This document shows positions 55,767 through 62,892 of a DNA stretch of 64,000 nucleotides, piece after piece (positions within the stretch are counted from its first letter, which is position 1; each line of letters starts with the position of its first letter). Position numbers and translations under genes: made by a program. A model generated the notes under the pieces. That model saw nothing but the letters and a program-made list of their open reading frames with translations. It was not told the DNA's origin and ran no database searches. Source of the stretch: JABCZH01 sp963803775 (GTDB lineage Bacteria; Acidobacteriota; Terriglobia; Terriglobales; Acidobacteriaceae); assembly GCA_963803775.1 (NCBI GenBank), contig CAWDNS010000003.1, forward strand, positions 1-64,000, read 5' to 3'.

Positions 55767-57419
55767 ATGAGCGATCAAGCTACACGCGTGCTGCTGATCG
55801 AAGACAACCCGGGCGATGCCGACCTGGTGCGGCTGCGCCTGGTCGAAAGCAAATCTCTGGTGGAAGTGACCTGCGTGGACCGCCTGGCGGATGGCATCGC
55901 CTCTCTTGGTCTCAACCCGCCCTCGGTGGTGCTGCTCGACTTGAACCTTCCCGACAGCCACGGCGCGGAAACCTTTCGCACGGTCATGTCTCATTCGCCC
56001 GACGTTCCGGTGGTCATTCTCTCCGGACAGGACGATGAAGGGCTGGCGCTCAAGGCCGTCCACCAGGGCGTGCAGGATTATCTGATTAAGGGCGACATCA
56101 CCAGCAAGCAGTTGGAACGCGCCATGCGTTACGCCGTCGAACGGCAGGCGCTGCTGCGCTCGCTCGAAATCACCCGTAAACAGCAACTGGAATTTAAGAA
56201 CCAGTTTCTCTCCCACGTCTCTCATGAACTGCGCACTCCCCTGACTTGCATTCACCAGTACGTCACCATCCTGCTGGACGGTCTGGCCGGACCGATGGCA
56301 CCGGAACAAACCGACCACCTCAAGACTGTACTTAAGAGCGTGAACCAGTTGCACGCCATGATCCGCGACCTGCTGGAAGCGACGCGGGCCGAGAGTGGCA
56401 AGATCCGGGTGGAACCGCGCTGCATCTCGATCGGCGAACTGATCCAGCAGGCGGCCACCATGATGCGGCCCATCGCGCGCGAAAGACAGGTCGGCATCGA
56501 GATAGGCCTTGATAACCGCATTCCTCTGGTCCATGCCGACCCCGACCGCATTCTCGAAGTGCTCATCAACCTAACCGACAACGCCATCAAGTTCACTGCT
56601 CCAGAAGGTTCGGTGATGGTTAAGGCCTGCATGGTTGAGGCCGATGAAAACGCCGTCTATGTTTCGGTCACCGATACCGGCCGCGGTATTAGTCCGGATG
56701 CCAAGGCGCTCATTTTCGAACGCCTCTACCAGGACCCCGAATTGATCGACAACAATCGCACTGGCTTGGGCCTTGGCCTCTACATCTGCCGGGAACTGGT
56801 AAAGCTGCACGGCGGAAAAATCTGGGTGGCAAGCGAGCCCGGTCAAGGCAGCACCTTCACTTTTACCTTGCCGCTGTACTCTCTGGCGAAGCTATTGGCC
56901 CCAGTCATTGTGCATGAGGGGCGGATACGCGACCACATCGTACTGGTAAAAGTGGAACTGGTCCCGCTGTCCAAGACCTTGCACGGCAACTGGCGGGAAG
57001 TTTGGCAGCAGGCGATCGAGACTCTGCGGCGCTGCGTCTATCTCGACAAGGATCTGGTCTTACCACCAATGGGCGGCTCGGCTGCTGCGCAAACTTTTTT
57101 TGTGGTGGCTTCGACCGACCTTGAGCGTTCCAGGATCATGCTGGCCCGCATTCGCGGACAACTCGAGCGCAATGAAGAACTGAAGACCAGCGCCTCTCTG
57201 GTAATTTCCGCGGTGCCCGTCGACTTCGCTCTGCAGCCAGCCGACGCCTCACTGGACAAACAAGTTCAGACTGTCGCCAACCGTATAACGGAAATGATCA
57301 TGGCCAGCGTGACGCCGGAACCGGCCAGCCCCGGCAACGGCGACGCGTCTTCAAATTCCATCCGGAAAGCTCAATCCATTCAAAAGGAGAGTTCCAAATG
57401 TCCAAACCGAAAATCCTGA
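55767..57419 (+). CDS. Receiver-histidine kinase fusion with degenerate GGDEF-like C-terminus
   Basis: 550 residues; very strong ribosome site AGGAGGGAGGAG. Receiver at 5-120 (LLIEDNPGDADLV, Asp in VVLLDLNLPDSHG near 58, VILSGQDD, LIKGDIT), HisKA with FLSHVSHELRTPLTCIHQYV near 153, HATPase to about 375 (VLINLTDNAIKFT, DTGRGIS, RTGLGLGLYICRE). Residues 385-530 form an extra domain (VLVKVELVPLSKTLHG ... PPMGGSAAAQTFFVVASTDLER ... TSASLVISAVPV) whose order of strands and helices resembles GGDEF domains, with MGGSAAAQTF in the active-site place. If so it is catalytically dead. The end overlaps the next gene by 22 bases. Confidence 0.88.
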   Translation: MSDQATRVLLIEDNPGDADLVRLRLVESKSLVEVTCVDRLADGIASLGLNPPSVVLLDLNLPDSHGAETFRTVMSHSPDVPVVILSGQDDEGLALKAVHQGVQDYLIKGDITSKQLERAMRYAVERQALLRSLEITRKQQLEFKNQFLSHVSHELRTPLTCIHQYVTILLDGLAGPMAPEQTDHLKTVLKSVNQLHAMIRDLLEATRAESGKIRVEPRCISIGELIQQAATMMRPIARERQVGIEIGLDNRIPLVHADPDRILEVLINLTDNAIKFTAPEGSVMVKACMVEADENAVYVSVTDTGRGISPDAKALIFERLYQDPELIDNNRTGLGLGLYICRELVKLHGGKIWVASEPGQGSTFTFTLPLYSLAKLLAPVIVHEGRIRDHIVLVKVELVPLSKTLHGNWREVWQQAIETLRRCVYLDKDLVLPPMGGSAAAQTFFVVASTDLERSRIMLARIRGQLERNEELKTSASLVISAVPVDFALQPADASLDKQVQTVANRITEMIMASVTPEPASPGNGDASSNSIRKAQSIQKESSKCPNRKS

Positions 57420-57796
57420 TTGTCGACGACGATCCCGACCTGCGGCGCGCCTTGCGGCTGCGCCTCCGGGCCAATAACTACGACACCGTTCACGCTCAAG
57501 ATGGCTACACTGCTGTCGCCGTGGCGCAGAAAGAGCATCCCGACCTCATCGTTCTTGATCTCGGCCTGCCTGCGGGCGACGGCTTCGTGGTCCTGGACCG
57601 GCTGCAGAACATAGATACTTTGGCCGGTATCCCCGTCGTGGTATTGACCGCGCGCGACCCGCAGAACAACGAAGAGCGCGCCCTTAAAGGCGGCGCCGCA
57701 GCTTTCTTTCAGAAGCCGGTTGATAACGCTGAATTGCTGGACGTGATTCGCGCCAGCCTAACCGATTCGCGCGTCCCCGGAATGCGTCCGTCCTGA
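57398..57796 (+). CDS. Stand-alone response regulator (OmpR-type receiver without output)
   Basis: 132 residues; GGAG nine bases before the ATG, which lies inside the 3' end of the preceding kinase. ILIVDDDPDLRRAL acidic pocket, Asp in LIVLDLGLPAGDG near 53, VVVLTARD and Lys in FQKPVD. It differs from the two Rcp1-like receivers in having the classic short CheY layout. Last gene of the relay; no DNA-binding output domain, so the output must be a protein contact or another gene elsewhere. Confidence 0.93.
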   Translation: MSKPKILIVDDDPDLRRALRLRLRANNYDTVHAQDGYTAVAVAQKEHPDLIVLDLGLPAGDGFVVLDRLQNIDTLAGIPVVVLTARDPQNNEERALKGGAAAFFQKPVDNAELLDVIRASLTDSRVPGMRPS

Positions 57797-57827
57797 TTTG
57801 AGCGACGATTCACGCACGGCAGTCGTT

Positions 57828-57857
57828 GTGGGTCGCTGGAGTGGGCCAGCGATCCAC
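57828..57857 (+). terminator. Hairpin at the end of the relay operon
   Basis: GTGGGTCGCTGG (57828-57839) pairs with CCAGCGATCCAC (57846-57857) with one G-T pair and a six-base loop, about 30 bases after the last receiver gene. No T run follows, so it may be a processing hairpin or a weak terminator. Confidence 0.4.
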
Positions 57858-57937
57858 GCCCTCCATGCTGCTCGAACGCATCCAGCAGACCAATTCATTT
57901 CGCGAGTGCGTGCTCGCAAGGGAATGGCGCATACAAC

Positions 57938-58483
57938 TTAACCCAAGTATTTCGCCAGGCGCTCCCAATAATGCTCTTTCCACCCTGAGCTGAGGGATGC
58001 GAAATCGCCTTCCGGAAAACCGGTGTGATCAAGCACCACATGGGTTTGAGGTCCCTGCGCCTTGAATTCAAACTTGACCAGGCTGTAGACGCCCGGATCC
58101 CAGTAGGCGGGACGCCAAGCCTGCACGATTCGCTGGTCGAGGACCAGTTCGATGTTTCGCCCCACAATTCTGGCACCGAACATGCTGAAAGCGCCGCCAA
58201 CCTCTGGGCTGATCGTCGCCGGCTCGGTGGAGAACGCACTAAACAGCTTGGAATCCAGCAGAATCTCGTAAATACGATGGGGAGTGGCTTTAAAATCGAC
58301 TTCCTGGTGAAGAGACGTCCGCGTCTTGTCCGCACTGGTGCTCGGCGTTTCCACCATTGTCTGCTGCGCCCCGGCGCGGACCGATCCCATTGCCAGACCC
58401 GCCAAGGTAACGGCGCCGCTGGCAATCACTTGGCGTCGAGTGGACGCGCCAGCCAGAACTCCACTCTCTTTTCCTTCGTTCAT
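57938..58483 (-). CDS. Tat-exported SRPBCC (START/AHSA1-like) protein
   Basis: About 181 residues from ATG 58483, which has GGGAG five bases upstream; ATGs at 58486 and 58498 are alternatives. The N-terminus has a twin-arginine motif STRRQVIASG followed by AVTLAGLAMGSVRAGA, a Tat signal. The rest is a SRPBCC fold: VDFKATPHRIYEILLDSKLFSAF, GGAFSMFGARIVGRNIELV, RIVQAWRPAYWDPGVYSLVKFEF, HTGFPEGDFASLSSGWKEHYW. These helix-grip proteins bind lipids or other hydrophobic molecules; AHSA1-type members are normally cytoplasmic, so Tat export is unusual. No partner gene is evident. Confidence 0.75.
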   Translation of the reverse strand: MNEGKESGVLAGASTRRQVIASGAVTLAGLAMGSVRAGAQQTMVETPSTSADKTRTSLHQEVDFKATPHRIYEILLDSKLFSAFSTEPATISPEVGGAFSMFGARIVGRNIELVLDQRIVQAWRPAYWDPGVYSLVKFEFKAQGPQTHVVLDHTGFPEGDFASLSSGWKEHYWERLAKYLG

Positions 58484-58508
58484 CATTGCTCCCGGCATTC
58501 CTTTTGCC

Positions 58509-59303
58509 CTAACTGTACCAACACTTCGGCAAGTGCAGCGGTCTTTTTCGACTAGTGTTGTCTCTATCCAGGATATGGGGGAAATCTTCCCTATATTTTG
58601 TTTCTCTTACCCTATTCTTGTTGTAAAAAGTGAATTCCATAATCCGTGGCACCTCTATTCCCCGCCTTCTCACACTGCCACAGCAATTGTTGGGATGAAT
58701 ATGCACCACATGAAAATGTTCCAGTATCTTCTCAAAACATGTCTTAATCACCGTATAAGCAAACGGGTCGAATATCTTGTCGAGAGAATGAAACTCGATC
58801 ACCATGATTCGAAAATCAGTCAGGGTGTCGCTTGGCGTGCTCAGGATCACTTCATATTCACTTCCCTCTATATCCATTTCCAGCAGAAGATCATGAATAT
58901 TGGCTGCCAGATATTTGTCTCTCCAGGATTTGAGGGTAAACGAGGTCTCGCTGTCGATAGCACCCAGAAATTTCTTATCGAAGGTGAACTCCGGTTTTGC
59001 TAGGGGCGGGGAATCGACAGAATGATCCGCAAGGAAGGACTTTATGTTTAGCGTCGCCAGATGGCTTTCAAAATCCGCCATGGCACCGACTCCAGGCGAG
59101 AAACAATATTCCACACCATCGAGGTCGTTCGGGAGCAGATACCCACCGTCAGCACCGCCTCCAACTCGCATCAGTTCCCTTCCGCAATGCAAAGGTCTCA
59201 GTCTTCGGATCAAATCGCGGACGTCGGCATCACTGGTTTGATCGGTTAAGTTATAGCCAATTGCAAACGCCCCATCACGAATCTTCCTCTCAATCAGATT
59301 CAT
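58509..59303 (-). CDS. FkbM-like methyltransferase
   Basis: 264 residues. The sequence GADGGYLLPNDL at residues 49-60 and LLLEMDIEGSEYEVIL near 136-151 (the Asp-Glu pair and acidic helix) are marks of FkbM-type S-adenosylmethionine-dependent methyltransferases; MVIEFHSLDKI follows. No signal peptide. FkbM enzymes methylate sugars, polyketides or antibiotics, and here a glycan or secondary metabolite is possible. The gene is visibly richer in A and T than its neighbours and ends with a basic tail, so it may have been acquired by transfer. It stands between the SRPBCC gene and glyS. Confidence 0.72.
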   Translation of the reverse strand: MNLIERKIRDGAFAIGYNLTDQTSDADVRDLIRRLRPLHCGRELMRVGGGADGGYLLPNDLDGVEYCFSPGVGAMADFESHLATLNIKSFLADHSVDSPPLAKPEFTFDKKFLGAIDSETSFTLKSWRDKYLAANIHDLLLEMDIEGSEYEVILSTPSDTLTDFRIMVIEFHSLDKIFDPFAYTVIKTCFEKILEHFHVVHIHPNNCCGSVRRRGIEVPRIMEFTFYNKNRVRETKYREDFPHILDRDNTSRKRPLHLPKCWYS

Positions 59304-59384
59304 ATTTCAGTCCTGTGGCGTTGCTCTGATGCAACAACTGATGACCGAATCTCTTCCTGTTGGGGACGATCCGGATGAAGAAAT

Positions 59385-61544
59385 CTAGGTCTTGCCTTCG
59401 ACTACGATTTCAGAGAAGTCGGCGATGGTGGAAAATTCCTTCAACAATGTCTGCAGCAGGGCCAACCGGTTGTCACGGACACGCTTGTCGTCAACCATCA
59501 CCATGACCTTGTCGAAGAAGGCGTCAACTTGCTCTCTTACAGTCGACAAAAGGTGAAGCGCATCACCATATTCCTCCTTTTGCCGATGGGCCTCAATCTT
59601 CGGGGCATTCACGTCCAGGTAGGCTGCCAGTTTCTTTTCCTCCTGCGAAGACTCCGGCAAAGCCTCGAACATTTCCGCCGACTTGATTCCCTTCTCTTCT
59701 GCCTGCCTCAAGATGTTCCGCATGCGTTTGCAAGCGGACGCGATAGCTTGGAATTCGGGCATATGCAGTACGCTCTTGACTGACTGCGCACGTGCCACAG
59801 CGTCCACTACGTCGTCCGAACCCGAAGCCAGAACAGACTTGACCACGTCGTACCTGAAGCTGAGGGCATCGCGCAAGTAAAACTCCAGGCGCTCCGTGAA
59901 GAATTCACGGATCGCGCCGGCGTAGTCGATCTCTTTCGAGAACCTGCACTCGGCTTCCGACCCTCGGTAAATCTCACGCGCGTCGCGGAATATGCTGCTC
60001 AAATTCAGTGGAAGCTTGTGTTCAGCGATCGTCTTTACAATACCATTGGCCTGACGGCGCAGGGCGAACGGATCTTTCGAACTGGTGGGCTGCAATCCTA
60101 AAGCAAACATTCCAGCAATGGTGTCGACCTTATCGGCGATCGAAAGCACCGCACCACCGGGAGTTCGCGGGACTGAATCCTCCATCGACTCCGGCTTGTA
60201 CTGATCGTAGATGGCTTGTGCGATCAACTGCCGAGTGGCATCCGGGAGATCGGTATCGAGTTCCTGTACCCCGGCGTACAAACCACCAACAATTCCCTGC
60301 AACTCGGTGAACTCTTTCACCAATTCGGTCGTGAGGTCGGTCTTGGCCAGGTAGGCAGCTTTGTGAACCACGCCAGGGCGAATCGTCATCCCACTTTGTC
60401 GAATGATCTCGCACAGCCAACTGCACAGGCGCTGGACACGAAGCGTCTTGTCGTAATAGTTCCCCAAGTCTTTCTGGAAAGTTACGTTCTTTAACCACTG
60501 CACTCGCTCGCGCAGCGGATGTTTCTGGTCAGTCTGCCAGAAGAAACGAGCGTCGTTGAAGCGGGCGCGCAGCACACGCTCATGTCCGTGGCGGATGATG
60601 CCTTGCGGATCGCCATCAGTGTTCAAGACTGCGAGAAAATGGGGCAGCAGCTTGCCCGAGCCGTCTTCAACCGCAAAGTATTTCTGATGGTCACGCATGA
60701 CCGTGACCAGGACTTCTTCCGGCAGTTGGAGAAACTCGCGATCGAAGCTCCCGAGGATTGTCGACGGCCACTCGGTGAGGTTAACGACCGTGTCGAGCAG
60801 GCTCTTGTCTTCGCGCCAGCGGGCACCGGGGATAGTGCGGGTCGAGGCGTCGAGGGCTTTGCGGATCTGTTGCTCACGCTCGCTGCGGCCGAGGACTTTC
60901 GCTTCGCGAAGAATGTCGACGTAAGACGGGCCAGCGCCTGGAATCTGGATCGCGTTTGGGGATAGGATTCGATGTCCGCGCGATTGGCTTCCAGCGCGAA
61001 TGCCGTCGAATTCGAGTGGGATCACTTCCCTGTCTAACAACGCGACCAACCAGCGCACGGGACGCACGAATACTTCGCCCGGCTTGCGCCAATACATATT
61101 TTTAGGCCAATAGATGGAGTTGATCTCTTTGGGAAGGAACTCAGTCAAGACTTCTCTTGCAGTGCGCCCCTTTGTCGTTACATCTGCAAAGAGGTATTCG
61201 CCCTTGTCGGTTGTTTTTCTTAGAAGCTGCGACAAGTCCTGCCCTACTTTCTTAGCAAAGGAGTGCGCCGCAGCAGTGGGCTGCCCATCCTTATAGGAAA
61301 TCGCGAGTGATGGTCCCGGCACTTGTTTCCTTAGATCTGGCTGCCGTTCGTCGATGTCTGGAAACAACACCGCCAGTCGCCGCGGGGTGGAAAATGATTG
61401 CCCGAAGTCGACACCGCGCTCGATCGGCGCTATATCGAGGTTAACGAGCAACTTCCCCAATCGTTCATGCAAGTAAAACGCGGCCGCGTCAATCATCCGC
61501 GCGGGGATTTCTTCGCAACCGATTTCGAGTAGGAAGTCAGGCAT
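59385..61544 (-). CDS. glyS: Glycyl-tRNA synthetase beta subunit
   Basis: 719 residues, full length for GlyS. Start MPDFLLEIGCEEIPARM is the typical opening. Further marks: VDFGQSFSTPRRLAVLF, PGPSLAISYKDGQPT, NMYWRKPGEVFVRPVRWLVALLD, VTVMRDHQKYFAVED, ADKVDTIAGMFALGLQPTSSKDPFALRRQANGIVK and a C-terminal helical anticodon-binding region. It forms an alpha2beta2 enzyme with the glyQ product encoded 23 bases upstream; together they charge tRNA-Gly. Two-subunit GlyRS is usual for acidobacteria. Confidence 0.96.
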   Translation of the reverse strand: MPDFLLEIGCEEIPARMIDAAAFYLHERLGKLLVNLDIAPIERGVDFGQSFSTPRRLAVLFPDIDERQPDLRKQVPGPSLAISYKDGQPTAAAHSFAKKVGQDLSQLLRKTTDKGEYLFADVTTKGRTAREVLTEFLPKEINSIYWPKNMYWRKPGEVFVRPVRWLVALLDREVIPLEFDGIRAGSQSRGHRILSPNAIQIPGAGPSYVDILREAKVLGRSEREQQIRKALDASTRTIPGARWREDKSLLDTVVNLTEWPSTILGSFDREFLQLPEEVLVTVMRDHQKYFAVEDGSGKLLPHFLAVLNTDGDPQGIIRHGHERVLRARFNDARFFWQTDQKHPLRERVQWLKNVTFQKDLGNYYDKTLRVQRLCSWLCEIIRQSGMTIRPGVVHKAAYLAKTDLTTELVKEFTELQGIVGGLYAGVQELDTDLPDATRQLIAQAIYDQYKPESMEDSVPRTPGGAVLSIADKVDTIAGMFALGLQPTSSKDPFALRRQANGIVKTIAEHKLPLNLSSIFRDAREIYRGSEAECRFSKEIDYAGAIREFFTERLEFYLRDALSFRYDVVKSVLASGSDDVVDAVARAQSVKSVLHMPEFQAIASACKRMRNILRQAEEKGIKSAEMFEALPESSQEEKKLAAYLDVNAPKIEAHRQKEEYGDALHLLSTVREQVDAFFDKVMVMVDDKRVRDNRLALLQTLLKEFSTIADFSEIVVEGKT

Positions 61545-61567
61545 TTAATGCGTTGCACCTTTGGCTG

Positions 61568-62629
61568 TCACGAAGTTGCCGGGGCAGCCTCCAGCTTCTT
61601 CTTCGATTTCTTCTGAGGTTCTTCTTCGGATCCGGCAGAATCATCCCGCTGCTGTTCCACATACGCCCGGGCAATGCGTACTGCCAGCGCCCGTACTCGC
61701 GCAATCACACCTACACGCTCCGTCACCGAGATCGCGCCTCGGGCGTCCAGAATGTTAAACAGATGCGAGCACTTCAGACAAAGGTCTAGTGCTGGGATTA
61801 CGGGATATCTCTTCAGCTCACGTTCCCTCTGATCCCTAGGCGCCTTCTGGTAATCGAGAGACTTCCGCATTACGTCAAATCCATCCAAGATATCTTTGCA
61901 CTCCTGCCAATATGCATCAAAATGATCTTGAGCCACCTCTGTATCAGCCTTCTCAAAGTTGTAAACCGAGAATTGCAGTTCATCGGCCAGGCGCACGTCA
62001 CCGTACGTCGTGGCCTTGCCACCTTCTGGATCGCGCGCCCAAACGATGTCATAAATTGAATCCACGTCCTGTAAAAAAGCTGCGATTCGTTCCAAACCGT
62101 AAGTCAGCTCCGCCGAGATCGGGTCGAGGTCCACTCCGCCGCACTGCTGGAAGTAGGTAAACTGCGTGACTTCGAGACCATCGAGCATGACCTGCCAGCC
62201 CACGCCCCATGCGCTGAGCGTTGGCGCTTCCCAGTTGTCTTCCTCGAACTTGATGTCGTGCTGGCGCAGGTCAATGCCGATGGCGGCCAGCGATTCCAGG
62301 TATAGCTCCTGCACGTTCTCCGGCGGCGGCTTCAGAATGACCTGTAATTGTGTGTGCTTATAAAGACGGTTTGGGTTCTCGCCATAGCGGCCATCGGCCG
62401 GGCGGCGTGAGGGCTGGACATACGCGACCTTATAAGGTTGTGGCCCCAGCACCCGCAGAAAAGTTTCCGGAGCCATGGTGCCGGCACCGACTTCCACGTC
62501 GTAGGGTTGCTGCAATACGCAGCCGCGCTCCGCCCAAAATGTCTGGAGCCGCAGTATAAGCTCCTGAAACGTCAACGATTTGGGGTTGGATGGGTTCAAT
62601 GCTTGTTCAGTGACACGTGGATTAAGCAA
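61568..62629 (-). CDS. glyQ: Glycyl-tRNA synthetase alpha subunit
   Basis: 353 residues if started at TTG 62629; another TTG ten codons later is possible, and no clear ribosome site decides. Core from about residue 18: LTFQELILRLQTFWAERGCVLQQPYDVEVGAGTM, AYVQPSRRPADGRYGENPNRLYKHTQLQVILKP, NIQELYLESL-like, WEAPTLSAWGVGWQVMLDGLEVTQFTYFQQ and GLERIAAFLQDVDSIYD, all signatures of class II GlyQ. The final ~25 residues are a charged tail (SEEEPQKKSKKKLEAAP) longer than in most relatives. It is transcribed before glyS. No T-box leader was seen upstream. Confidence 0.95.
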   Translation of the reverse strand: MLNPRVTEQALNPSNPKSLTFQELILRLQTFWAERGCVLQQPYDVEVGAGTMAPETFLRVLGPQPYKVAYVQPSRRPADGRYGENPNRLYKHTQLQVILKPPPENVQELYLESLAAIGIDLRQHDIKFEEDNWEAPTLSAWGVGWQVMLDGLEVTQFTYFQQCGGVDLDPISAELTYGLERIAAFLQDVDSIYDIVWARDPEGGKATTYGDVRLADELQFSVYNFEKADTEVAQDHFDAYWQECKDILDGFDVMRKSLDYQKAPRDQRERELKRYPVIPALDLCLKCSHLFNILDARGAISVTERVGVIARVRALAVRIARAYVEQQRDDSAGSEEEPQKKSKKKLEAAPATS

Positions 62630-62656
62630 CGATTGTAACGGAAGCAGGGGAAGTCG

Positions 62657-62704
62657 TCAGCTTACAGCGTCGGAGGCATCGTCGGACGCATCGATGGACG
62701 CCAT
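62657..62704 (-). other. Short open frame with strong ribosome site upstream of glyQ (possible leader peptide)
   Basis: The 263-base gap before glyQ holds a 15-codon frame (MASIDASDDASDAVS) with GAGGAG six bases before its ATG, ending 27 bases before the glyQ start. The ribosome site is much better than that of glyQ itself. It contains no glycine codons, so simple glycine attenuation does not fit. The rest of the gap shows no gene. Confidence 0.35.
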
Positions 62705-62892
62705 TTTCTCCTCTTGCGAAAAAAACAAAGTGGTGTAAAATCGGTGCACTTTTTTGAAGTCGGAAAAAGACTCCGACTACACCCCACGGGCGGAAGGCCA
62801 TAACCAAATCCGACGTGCGGTTTCCCTCTTGCAGGTCAGTTCGCCGCTTATTGAACGGACTCGATTGCTGCACGGTTGACAAAATAACCTAT

